A DNA stretch of 64,000 bases from positions 4,909,658 to 4,973,657 of the forward strand of contig CM041196.1 of assembly GCA_023078555.1 (NCBI GenBank), given 5' to 3'. Under the pieces are notes generated by a model. The model worked only from the letters and a program-made list of their open reading frames with translations, did not search any database and was not told the DNA's origin. The position numbers were made by a program, and so were the translations under genes. The DNA is from Ulva prolifera. Taxonomy: Eukaryota; Chlorophyta; Ulvophyceae; Ulvales; Ulvaceae. Positions 20,875-30,345 of this stretch are shown here, one piece after another; position 1 is the stretch's first letter, and each line of letters opens with the position of its first letter.

Positions 20875-23292
20875 GTAAACAACCTGGCTAACGATGCTGC
20901 GTGCACGCTGAGAGCTGCCGTCATGCCGCTCCATTGTTACGGCCGTAACGCTGCGCGCCGGAGGCAGCACGCATCTGCAACTGTGAGAACTCAATGTAGA
21001 TACAATCTCAATCTGTATAATAGCGTAAAGAAGTTGGGATTGCAGCGGTTCTGTAGCCTTGGCGATGGAGGTATCGCCAAGGCACCTCTGTCTATAGCAA
21101 GCCTGACCGTTGCCACAGCCCTGCCAAATTTATCAAGCAGATACAATGTCAACGTCATTATCACTTTGCGGGAGCATGCTGTATGGGTAAATGCATTGCG
21201 TTGCGAGTGCTGTCTGTCATCTCCCGATGCCAGGGCACATACGGTCACGCATAACGCGACGCTATTTGCTTCAATGTGAGCCACTTGATGTGGTTTTACT
21301 GCCGTGCTGTAGCGAGCTTCGGTATTGTTGTGAGGATATCACTGCGTTAACAATGCTGCAGAGTGCGCCTGACGCTGCAACGCTCACGCGGTCTCAATTA
21401 CGCATTCTTTACAAAGGTCTAGCATTGTATGATGATAGAGTGTCCAGTTGCGAACGCAGAGACGGTCATCTGCTCAGAGCTGGAGTCGTCGGCGACAACA
21501 GGTTGGTGACCAAAGCCGGCGCAGTTGCAAACGCCCCGGAAACAGACGTTCCCCTCGTTTCAGCCTTCGCCATGTAGCTTTGACGCAAGCAAGTAATAGC
21601 CTTTGTCATGTTAGTTCAAAAAGTGTTCAAAGCTCGCTGCATCACAGTTGCAAGCACGGCGCGCTTCAACCGGTGCCTACGTGGCAGTCGGCAGTGACAG
21701 TCGCACAAGCGACGGATCGAAACCTGAGGACAAGGAAAAACGGCCGGAGCTCCGCGGAGTACGGCCTTCCGAAGCGTCATGACGCGGGCGTGCTCAAGCA
21801 TGCGCTCGAAACGTTCGACGCATCTGTATGCCCCAGAGCGCAACTCAGATGATAGGTCGGTCAAGTCCACGACAGTTGAGATGCCTTAGTCTGCAGCATA
21901 GCATCCCTGATTGACATGCAGCTTGCGTCAAGCCAGACACGGGGAGGCCGAGGCAGTGCTTTTGAAGTTGGACCGGGGCGATCAGCCGGCCCACACCGCC
22001 AGAAGATGCTGGGCTACACAGCGACCACAGCTTTATTGGCGCACCCAGGTATACAAGGAGAAATTCGAACGGGCCAGGGAGCACAGGAACCGCACAGGAA
22101 CACAGGCTCATGACGTGACACTCCGAACTCCACTCGCGATTCTTATGCGTCACGGCAGCTCATGTGACTGCGCCACAGAGCACATGAAGTACTTTCAAAG
22201 CATAGCATGTAGAGACAAAGCCAATCGAGTGAGGCCTGTGATCAGCTGGACCAAACAAGGAGCTCTGCCGGAGGCTCAAGGTGTGGTCGGTATCAACACC
22301 TGCAGAATCTCCATGGGCTGTACATGATTCCGGTGAACAGACCTCATTACGCTTCAGGTGGCTCATTGCGAGCTGTGAGAGACGATGCAACATATGCTCA
22401 TATAGTTCAGCCAGTGCTAAGGCTGTTCGCATGTGGCCCATGGCCCAAGCGATGATACAGTATACATGGACAAGCATGCTTACTGCGTGACCACATGCAC
22501 TTAGATAGGATATCCCGGTTTGATTGTATCGACCCAGACAAAGTAAGAGACACTGTTGTAGGCCAATTTCTTGGCACTGCAGCCGAGGCTTAGACCCATT
22601 GCGTTCGGGCTCCCATACTTGCAGCTCTGTGGCTGAAGCCACCTGGGTGTTGCTGAAGGCACCTGGGTGTTGCTGGCTCAAAGCATTGCGCGAGCACTGA
22701 TCACATGAACCAGCGTGACAGATACTCTGCCAATCAGGTGATCTCAGATCTTGAAAGGCTGAATGGCTCAGAGAGCGGGCAGGTCCATATCAAATACCAA
22801 TCGATGCGTATGTCAATGCAGAGAGCGATGACGGCTTCAGTCCAGGCAGGTACTTCACAAGGAGGACATTGTGAAGCCATGTTGGCTGAAACATCTTCAA
22901 GAATGCATGATTGCCTAACAAGAACGCTCACTACGCCATACAACAGCAGCCTTATCCCAGCAAGTGAACTCAGTATGCTGTCACACTACCAGTAGTGGCC
23001 ACACACAGAGCGAGGGTTGGCCAGACCCCACCCGCATGCCCCCCCCCACCAAACCACACGATTAACAGCCACGCAAGCACCACGCACACATGACCTGGTG
23101 CCCATGTGCATGCAGCCGGTGCATCATGAGCCCTTCTGATCCAACCACATCGCCGCACACGCACAGCGCGCCAACACGACAGAAACTCAGGAGCGAGGTA
23201 CCGGCACCGACGGCGCCACGCCATCCGCCCACCGTCTGCCGGCACCCATCTAGCACTACCTCTGCCCAGCCGGGAAGTGCCGCCCAGCAGCT
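20875..23292. other. Intergenic; two weak minus-strand exon candidates
   Basis: No recognisable gene. Two minus-strand stretches read like exons: about 22430-22345 (HMRTALALAELYEHMLHRL, ending at a GTCTGT donor) and about 21885-21735 (VVDLTDLSSELRSGAYR, VERFERMLEHARVMTLRKA). They are helical and could belong to one unidentified gene, but they could not be joined. A plus-strand frame at 21345-21577 is equally open. A 19-bp tandem pair (CACCTGGGTGTTGCTG core) lies at 22636-22676. Confidence 0.3.
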
Positions 23293-25953
23293 CTACTCCG
23301 GGCAGTCGTACAGCATGATCACTGTGGGCTTCTTCTCCGCCGGGTCGTCGTCGTCGCCGGCCGCCGGCACAAACACACGCGCCTTCTGCACGCACTTGCC
23401 AGACTTCGCGGCCCCCTTCGCGGCATCGCCCTTGCCGTTCGCGACCGCGTCCGCGTTGCCGCCCTTGCTGAACAGCCCCCCCTGCACCGGCGCGGCCTCC
23501 GGCTTGGCCGCCTTGGCCCGCCGCTCCGCCTCCTCGCGATCTAACCGCGCCTGCTCCTCCGCCTCCTCCTTCTCTGCTTTCACCCGCCGCTCGTCCTCCT
23601 CCCGCTGCACCCGCGCCCGCCGCTCCTCCTCCTCCCGCAAGAACTTCTCTTGCCGCTCCTGCTCCTCCTTCAGCGCGCGCGCCCGCCGCTCCTCCTCTGC
23701 CTTTCGTGCCTTCACCCGCCGCTCCTCCTCCTCTTTCTGAGCCTTCACTCGCCGCTCCTCCTCCTCTTTTTGAGCCTTCTTCTCAGCAGCCTCCTTCTCA
23801 GCCTTTACCCGGCGTTCCTCCTCCTCTCTCGCCTTCTTCTCAGCGGCCTTCTTCTCGGCAGCTTCCTTCTCCGCCTTCACCCGGCGCTCCTCCTCCTCCT
23901 TGGCCTTCTTCTCCGCAGCTTCCTTCTCCGCCTTAATGCGGCGTGCCTCTTCCTCCTCTTTTGCCTTCTTCTCAGCAGCCTCCTTCTCAGCCTTTACCCG
24001 GCGCTCTTCCTCCTCCTTAGCTTTCTTTTCTGCAGCTTCCTTCTCTGCCTTCACTCGGCGTGCCTCCTCCTCCTCTTTCGCCTTCTTCTCAGCTGCTTCC
24101 TTTTCCGCCTTGATGCGGCGTGCCTCCTCTTCCTCCTTGGCCTTCTTCTCAGCAGCCTCCTTCTCTGCCTTTACCCGACGCTCCTCCTCCTCCTTGGCCT
24201 TCTTCTCAGCAGCCTCCTTCTCTGCCTTTACCCGACGCTCCTCCTCCTCCTTGGCCTTCTTCTCGGCGGCCTTCTTCTCAGCAGCTTCCTTCTCCGCCTT
24301 CACCCGGCGCTCCTCCTCCTCCTTCGCCTTCTTCTCGGCCGCTTCCTTCTCCGCCTTCACCCGGCGCTCCTCTTCATCCTTAGCCTTTTTCTCTGCAGCC
24401 TCCTTATCCCGTTGCGCCTTCACACGGCGCTCCTCCTCCTCCTTCTGTGCCTGTTCCCGCCGCTCCTCCTCCTCCTTCAGCGCCTTTGTCCGGCGCTCCT
24501 CCTCCTCTTTCCTCGCCTTTGCCCGCCGGTCCTGCTCCTCCTTCACGGCCTTTGCCTGGCGCTCCTCCTCCGCCTTGCGAGCCTGCGCGCGCTGCTCCTC
24601 CTGCTCCTGCGCAGCCTGCGCCTCCTTCTCCGCCTTGGCCTTCTTTTCCGCGGCCTCCTTCTGAGCCCTGCCACGGGCCTCCTCCTCCGCCTTTGCCTTC
24701 TGGTCACCGCCACCCTTCTCCTTGTCGATCTGGGCCTGCTCGTCCCGTATAGCGTCCATGAACCCGCCAAACAGGCTGCCCTCCTTCTTGCTGCCGCCGC
24801 CGCCCCCGGCCGCGGCTGTGGCGGGGCTGGGGCCGTCGGCGATGTTGCCGGGGATCACTGGCGCGGGGGCCGCCGGCTTAGACTCTGGGACGACGTTGCC
24901 CTTGGGAGGCGGGTCGAATCGCCGGGGCTTGTCCTCAGGGGGAACATTGCCCTTCGGCGCAGGAGCCTCGGCGGTCTTGGCGCCACCTGTGCCACCTGCA
25001 CGAGCATCGCCACTTGAATGCGCTGCCTGGACACATCTCCTCAGAATGATGCTTCCTCTGCGGCCAACCTCGTGCATCACAGCACAAATTGCTGCGGAGT
25101 ACAGTGATCGGCGCGATGGGGCTACTCGCATGCTGCGCAGACGCGGCCATGCCAGCGCTACAGGGCATGTAGATGCTGACGATGGCGCGCTCACGCATTC
25201 GCCGAGGGTGACGCAGCACTGCATCGCTGATAACCATGCAAACAGATCATTGAAGCAGCATATGCTGCAGCACACGCAGCGGCTGCATGTCACTCGTGAT
25301 TCAGCATGAAGCATGCATGGCAGCATACAGTGTTCCAGCCTGTTCACACCTGCCACAGTTGCCGTCGAGGATCTAGATGCCAGCTCGTCTCCAGCGACCT
25401 CGCTAATTTTGTCGCCACTCGTGGCAACGGCCACGAGCAGCGCCGCGCCGGCCGCGACGGTGCCGCCGATGAACAGCGCCACCGGCGGGGATCCTCCGCC
25501 CCCGCCGGCACCTCCCCCGGGCTCATCGTCCGGGACGGGCGTCGGCGCAGCGGCGCCATTGCTACCGGCGCCGCCGCCCTTTGACCGGCGCCTATCCGGC
25601 GCCGCGACAGGCACAGTCATCTTTGATTTCGTCGCGACGGCGGCTGCGGCGTCTGCGGGGGGCACCTTGGGTGGCGGCGCAGCGGAGCGGGGGCCTGCAC
25701 GGGGCGTCTTTGGTGCCGGGGGGCCACCGCCGCCACCGCCGCCGCCTTGGCCACCGCTGCTGCTGCGGCCGCCGTTGTTCAGACCTGCTCGTTCCGGCCC
25801 CTTGCCATCCACTGCCCGGCTCGACGCAGCCGCCGCCGGATTGGCTCCGTTGCCGGTCACAGACCTCAACTGCAGCAGCGGCCCTGCTGTCAGCAGTTGC
25901 TCAAGCTGCCCACAGCGCCTCACGCCACCGCCACGGACGACATCATGTGGCAT
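23293..25953 (-). CDS. Charged coiled-coil protein with one membrane segment (768 aa)
   Basis: The N-terminal Gly/Ala/Pro-rich part carries a membrane segment (VALFIGGTVAAGAALLVAV). A short linker with PKGNVPPEDKPRRFDPPPKG follows. Then about 390 residues of almost pure Lys/Glu/Ala/Arg form a long single helix or coiled coil, built from a unit like KAEKEAAEKKAKEEEERRV repeated about ten times. The C-terminus becomes Gly/Ala-rich and ends in VIMLYDCPE. One intron (24996-25349, GTGTGA donor, TGCAG acceptor) is inferred; it is 354 nt, a multiple of three and free of stops, so the frame is open either way. The composition resembles TolA-like or cytoskeletal linker proteins, but no family is assigned. 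The start at 25953 is the first ATG and lies near the RBCS 3' end on the same strand. Confidence 0.65.
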   Translation of the reverse strand: MPHDVVRGGGVRRCGQLEQLLTAGPLLQLRSVTGNGANPAAAASSRAVDGKGPERAGLNNGGRSSSGGQGGGGGGGGPPAPKTPRAGPRSAAPPPKVPPADAAAAVATKSKMTVPVAAPDRRRSKGGGAGSNGAAAPTPVPDDEPGGGAGGGGGSPPVALFIGGTVAAGAALLVAVATSGDKISEVAGDELASRSSTATVAGVNRLEHCMLPCMLHAESRVTCSRCVCCSICCFNDLFAWLSAMQCCVTLGECVSAPSSASTCPVALAWPRLRSMRVAPSRRSLYSAAICAVMHEVGRRGSIILRRCVQAAHSSGDARAGGTGGAKTAEAPAPKGNVPPEDKPRRFDPPPKGNVVPESKPAAPAPVIPGNIADGPSPATAAAGGGGGSKKEGSLFGGFMDAIRDEQAQIDKEKGGGDQKAKAEEEARGRAQKEAAEKKAKAEKEAQAAQEQEEQRAQARKAEEERQAKAVKEEQDRRAKARKEEEERRTKALKEEEERREQAQKEEEERRVKAQRDKEAAEKKAKDEEERRVKAEKEAAEKKAKEEEERRVKAEKEAAEKKAAEKKAKEEEERRVKAEKEAAEKKAKEEEERRVKAEKEAAEKKAKEEEEARRIKAEKEAAEKKAKEEEEARRVKAEKEAAEKKAKEEEERRVKAEKEAAEKKAKEEEEARRIKAEKEAAEKKAKEEEERRVKAEKEAAEKKAAEKKAREEEERRVKAEKEAAEKKAQKEEEERRVKAQKEEEERRVKARKAEEERRARALKEEQERQEKFLREEEERRARVQREEDERRVKAEKEEAEEQARLDREEAERRAKAAKPEAAPVQGGLFSKGGNADAVANGKGDAAKGAAKSGKCVQKARVFVPAAGDDDDPAEKKPTVIMLYDCPE

Positions 25954-25975
25954 GCAGCCCAGCGCAGGTGAACCG

Positions 25976-27470
25976 TCACCGCTTCATGTGCACGATGGCA
26001 GCAGCAAAGCCCCGCCACATCGTCTCAGCCGCACAGCACGGGTGAAAGCCTCCGCCCCCCACAGCGAGGCAAGGTAAGTTGCGTTGCGGTAGTCGATTGC
26101 GTGCACACGCCAGCACACAGCGCAGCAGGAACAACGCACACGAAGTGGCCGCCAGCCGTGGGTGGTGTAAGGGGCGGACCTGGGGCTCGGTGTAGCCATC
26201 GTCCGAGGCGGGGCGGTGCACAAGGAAGCTGGCCGTCTGGCACTGCGAGATGCTGTCAAACGCGACAAGGCGGATGTAGCAGTCCGGGAACGCCTTGACG
26301 CACGCCCGCACCTCCTTAATGACCTGGCTGGGGTCCGAGCAGCCAAACATCGGCAGCTTCCACATGGTCCAGTAGCGGTTATCGTAGTACGTCTGCACAG
26401 GCGCGAGGGCGGTTGCGGCGGTGGCACAAGGCCGTTCATCGTTGCTGCGTTCAGTGAGGCACATAATAGTTCAGGTGAGGCTGCCTGTGGAGGGGCAGGT
26501 TGGCTTCGTGGCGTATGACAGAACAGAATGCACTTGGTGAATTCAGCGAGAGCAAGCATCTGCTTGGTGCAAGCAGATTTAATCCAACATATGATCCTTA
26601 TCAGCAGATTTTTTTCACTCAACTGCGGGGTGCATGCAAGTGATGTCTTCTGGATGTCCAGCCAGGGCACACACGACAATGCGCATGACAGCAAGCAGTC
26701 CGACAATGGCGGACAACAAAGCTCATGCCTCCGGTGTATAAGAGCAATTTGTAAAGTGTCCTGGCATCAATCCTGGGATGTTGTGTTTGCATCTGGCAAT
26801 ATATACAGGACAGACTCTGTGTGGGCACATCATCACGAGCGCAACGGTGGGACACACGCTGCTGACTCCACTTTTCCCTATCCTCGATAGTGATTTATCT
26901 TGGATGTACGCCCCATCTGGCGTTGTGAACTCAAGGCAGGCCGTCCATCCGTTTGAGATGATATATTCCACTTGACTGGCAATCTCACTCTCAGTCAGAG
27001 GTGGCAGGAAGGAAAAGGTTTCAAACACCCTGCAGACACGGAGCTACTACATTTACAGCGGTAATGCCAGGACAGACCACCGTGGTATCATCTACTAGCA
27101 ATTGCTGCATTGTGGGGTGTGCCAGTGGCGCTCGGTGCGTCGGATCGCTTGCGTTTCACGTGCGCACGCCGCACAGGCAACAGCAATGGAGTGCCCCTAC
27201 CAGTAGCGAATAATGATGTGTGCATACACGGATGACGTTCAGGAGCATCATGGAAGCATCTTCAGGCGTACAGCGCCATGTCGTGCCGAGCATAAAGCAA
27301 GAACAAGGTACGCACTTGTTCTTGCGTGGAGTCCAGACCATCATGTCAATTGATCCAGGAGCATGAGTGACACGGATTCGAGAGGGTGATGATGACTTTG
27401 ATAACGTTGAATGCGCCCGCGTTGGATTGAGCCTCGACTGCGCGCCCAAGCGCAAAGTTCGCCACTGCAT
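25976..27470 (-). CDS. RBCS: RuBisCO small subunit, nuclear, chloroplast-targeted
   Basis: This is the small subunit of form IB RuBisCO, assembled with plastid RbcL in the stroma. Exon 1 (27470-27316) encodes a Ser/Arg/Thr-rich transit peptide of about 42 residues, then MMVWTPRKN. Exon 2 (27029-26858) continues [27 protein letters not shown] and an unusual loop ending KSGVSS. Exon 3 (26392-26180) gives [37 protein letters not shown] and [16 protein letters not shown]. The three exons are 155, 172 and 213 nt and keep phase. The mature start has Val where Met is usual (NK-V-FETF). The last few residues are uncertain: either the frame reads through to the stop at 25976 or a tiny last exon lies at 26060-25976. 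A hairpin overlaps the exon 1 donor. Confidence 0.93.
27297..27325. other. Perfect hairpin over the RBCS exon 1 donor
   Basis: An 11-bp arm at 27297-27307 is the exact reverse complement of 27315-27325, with a 7-base loop. In the transcript the last ten bases of RBCS exon 1 would pair with the intron just after the GTGCGTAC donor. Confidence 0.7.
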
Positions 27471-29773
27471 ATTCGATGGTTCAGGTGGAAACTGAGCTGG
27501 ATGAGGCTCCTGTCGACAGATTATCCAACTAAGTTGCTTGGTGTATCATTTCGGAGTGGCTACAGCAACACATGCTGTCCCTTGGCAGGCATTGACCTGG
27601 CAAGTGTGGACGGAAGCAAAATGCAACTTCGATCGCGATGGCGGACTGACGCAAGGCAGCGCGAACAGTATACGTGCCAGTCGAGCAACATCACATCTGA
27701 CGCTGGACATGCGTGCTCATTTGTTGAGTGCAGCGGGACGCAGCCATCTTTTGCCATTGGCGGGACATTGCCATGCAGCACTCTCGTGATATCGAGGGAT
27801 GAATGGGCCAGCATATTGATGTAGCACTGCCTTTCATCGCCAGCCTCAGAAGTTCGATGATCGCACGTAAGAGGCATGAGTTTGAGAATGAAAAATGTAG
27901 CATCTGATGTCAGCTTCAGCTAGGCCCGGAAGTTGATGCAGCAATCGCTTTGAACTCGTTTGAAGGTGTTCTGGGCCAATCCACCCGCAAAAGATGATGA
28001 TTTTTCGTTGATGCCTCAAGAGAATTGAATTCCGGTCCGCGCTGCCTGTTGATGATAGAGCCAGTATGTGTTAGTATGGGCAACTATTAGTACTGCTGCG
28101 AGGGACCACCAAACATGGCACGCGGTCGTCCACTGTACAATTTACCCGACTTGAAGACGACTATCTGATCTGTATCAGCAGCTATCAGTGCGCAATGCCA
28201 CAGTCGCGGTGTACTTCTGGGCGAGTTTTGACTTTGGCGTCGCAACACATTGCTGTAAGCAGTTCTGCTGCCAAAGTGACGCGAATACAGCTTGGTGGCT
28301 GCCACCTAGTGCAGAAATATATCAGCACGTGCAGGCTACACGCCTGTGTGGTGTTGTTGTGCGTGCTGCACCCTCTTGACACAGGAGCGGCTTTTGTACT
28401 CCAGGTCGTGCAAAACCTTACGAAGTCATGTCTGTATCACAAATATGTATCTCATGTCGGCGAGGCATGGGGTTCATTACTGTAGCTGATGACCACGTGC
28501 AGGCAGGCCTGATTGCTGTGCCTGGATCGCTTGTGATTGGATGCCGCTGGCACATCGCTTTCTGTGGTGCCCAATATGCTGTTCTGCAGCACATTGAGAG
28601 GTCAAGAACATAACGCTAATTCATGCGATGCAAGCATCAAGCGAGCTGCACGGTGCCCATCCAGCCGCCTGGATTCTTGTTCGTTGGCACCCATGAAGTG
28701 AATCTTACCCTGCCCATCACCTTCTGCATCTACACTGCACTCAGATGCATCACAGGCGTTCCATACCCCCGCGCCCAGTTCGAAAGACCATAATGCCTAC
28801 CTCTGTCAGTGTGTCGCAATTAAATGCACTTGATGCATTGCCACTATACCTTTTTTCTCACCCGGAGTGTCACTGCCTCCCCTCACCAAAAGTTTGCACC
28901 GTTTCCAATTCGCAAGTCCTGCTTCATCTTTGGTGCCACGAGCATTCTAGCACATGTGCAGCAGGCAAATGTGTTCACCTCAGGTTTGCTGGAAGGGAGC
29001 CGTCTGAGCACAATACATCGTGGGCTCCAAGATTGGACCCAATCACTGCGCAGGTGCCCATGGGATGGATTGATTCAGATTGAGACGACCACTCCAAAGT
29101 GGCTGATCAGTGTCTAGCTGGGATCTCTACATGGCCCCGGTCGCCACCTGTGGCACCAGGCATGTGCCAATGACTCCGCACAGTTGCGTGGCCTACACTG
29201 TAAACCAGGCGTACTTCTGCCACACTCAATAAATGGCTCTCAACATTCCACAGAGCCCCTTGCCATGGACCACGCTGACTCGTATGTCCATATAGCCTGC
29301 ACTATCCACTGCCAACATACCTGCCTTGTGCTGTGCATCGTGTGTGCCTATGCCGTAGACCTCAGGCCCATGCAACAGACCTCTAGAGATCTGGCTTGCA
29401 GGACCAGCACAGCCCTGCAGACGTGCATGTCACCTCACACATGGCTCAGGCCCTGGAGGCGGTGGCGGGTGTTTCTGTTCTTGCGTGTGGTGATTCCCCC
29501 AACGCTTTCCGTGTAACACACTGCCCAGGTCAGCAATGACCATGAGGACAAGGCCATGTAGTTACGCATACACAGGCAAGTCTCCTTTGGCTGGCATCAC
29601 CGTGTTGACAGGTCGTTTGTTCTGTTTGCTTGTAAGCCAACTCTTTTGCCCCTCAAGGCGCTGCCAGCGATGGTGATGCCATTGGTGATGCCATTGCTTC
29701 CCAAATGCTTATGTTCACAACGAATGCTTCTTCACAATGTAACCCATGCATGCCACCTCCAGGCAGGTAACTT
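27471..29773. other. RBCS upstream and intergenic DNA, no confident gene
   Basis: The RBCS promoter should lie at the left end, but no motif stands out. Both strands are partly open at 27.4-27.9 kb with no family match. A plus-strand stretch at about 28885-29090 (FIFGATSILAHVQQANVF, GLLEGSRLSTIHRGLQDW) looks exon-like and may belong with the next feature. Confidence 0.3.
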
Positions 29774-30197
29774 GCCGCGTGCCCTGGGCTCATTCCCAGC
29801 GGCATTGCTTAAGGAAATCTATTCTGAAGAAACACTCGGGCACCTGGTTCTCAATCAGCGGCCCATATGGATGCACGTGTTTGGCATGACAGGCTTAGGC
29901 GCGGCCAATGCTCTGATGGTTGAGGGCATGCCTTGTAGGTTCCCAGAACAGCGCTTGGGCATTTGCGGGCGCACCACAGCAGCATCTCCAGCTAGGTAGC
30001 GTTGGCCGGGCAAGGGGAGGGCGCTGCCGCCATGCAGCTGGTCCTCGCGCAGAGCCAGTCACCAGCACCGAGCCATGGGTCGACATCTTGGCCTGCCTCT
30101 GCAATGAGGCAGACGAGATGCCTGAACTGGGTATTGTTGCACGGTGTTGCGCGAGCAGGGGTGCAAAGGGTGCAGAGGGGTGCGTGTGAAGGTGTGT

Positions 30198-30228
<31 letters not shown>

Positions 30229-30345
30229 AGCTTTGGATGTTTTTTGGTCTCTGCTCTGCAGGGTGTCCAATTAGATGCCACTATCTCTTCGAGATGCAAC
30301 GGTCAATACGCTGACAGCGCAGATAAGGTCCATGCGTCTCATCTG
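29774..30345 (+). CDS. Unidentified gene, two exon candidates
   Basis: After a CTCCAG acceptor the + strand reads AGNLPRALGSFPAALLKEI, YSEETLGHLVLNQRPIWM and HVFGMTGLGAANALMVEG to a GTAGGT donor near 29935. A second candidate follows TCTGCAG at about 30261: VQLDATISSRCNGQYADSAD. The first exon looks genuinely protein-coding. No domain is recognised, and the C/G homopolymer between them would lie in the intron. Boundaries are approximate. Confidence 0.28.
30198..30226 (+). repeat. Homopolymer G29
   Basis: Uninterrupted run of 29 guanines, the longest in the window. Confidence 0.9.

Noticed and set aside
23650-25017. Plus-strand Leu-rich 455-codon ORF
   Set aside because: Antisense of the Lys/Glu coiled-coil repeat; the open frame is a consequence of pyrimidine-only codons.
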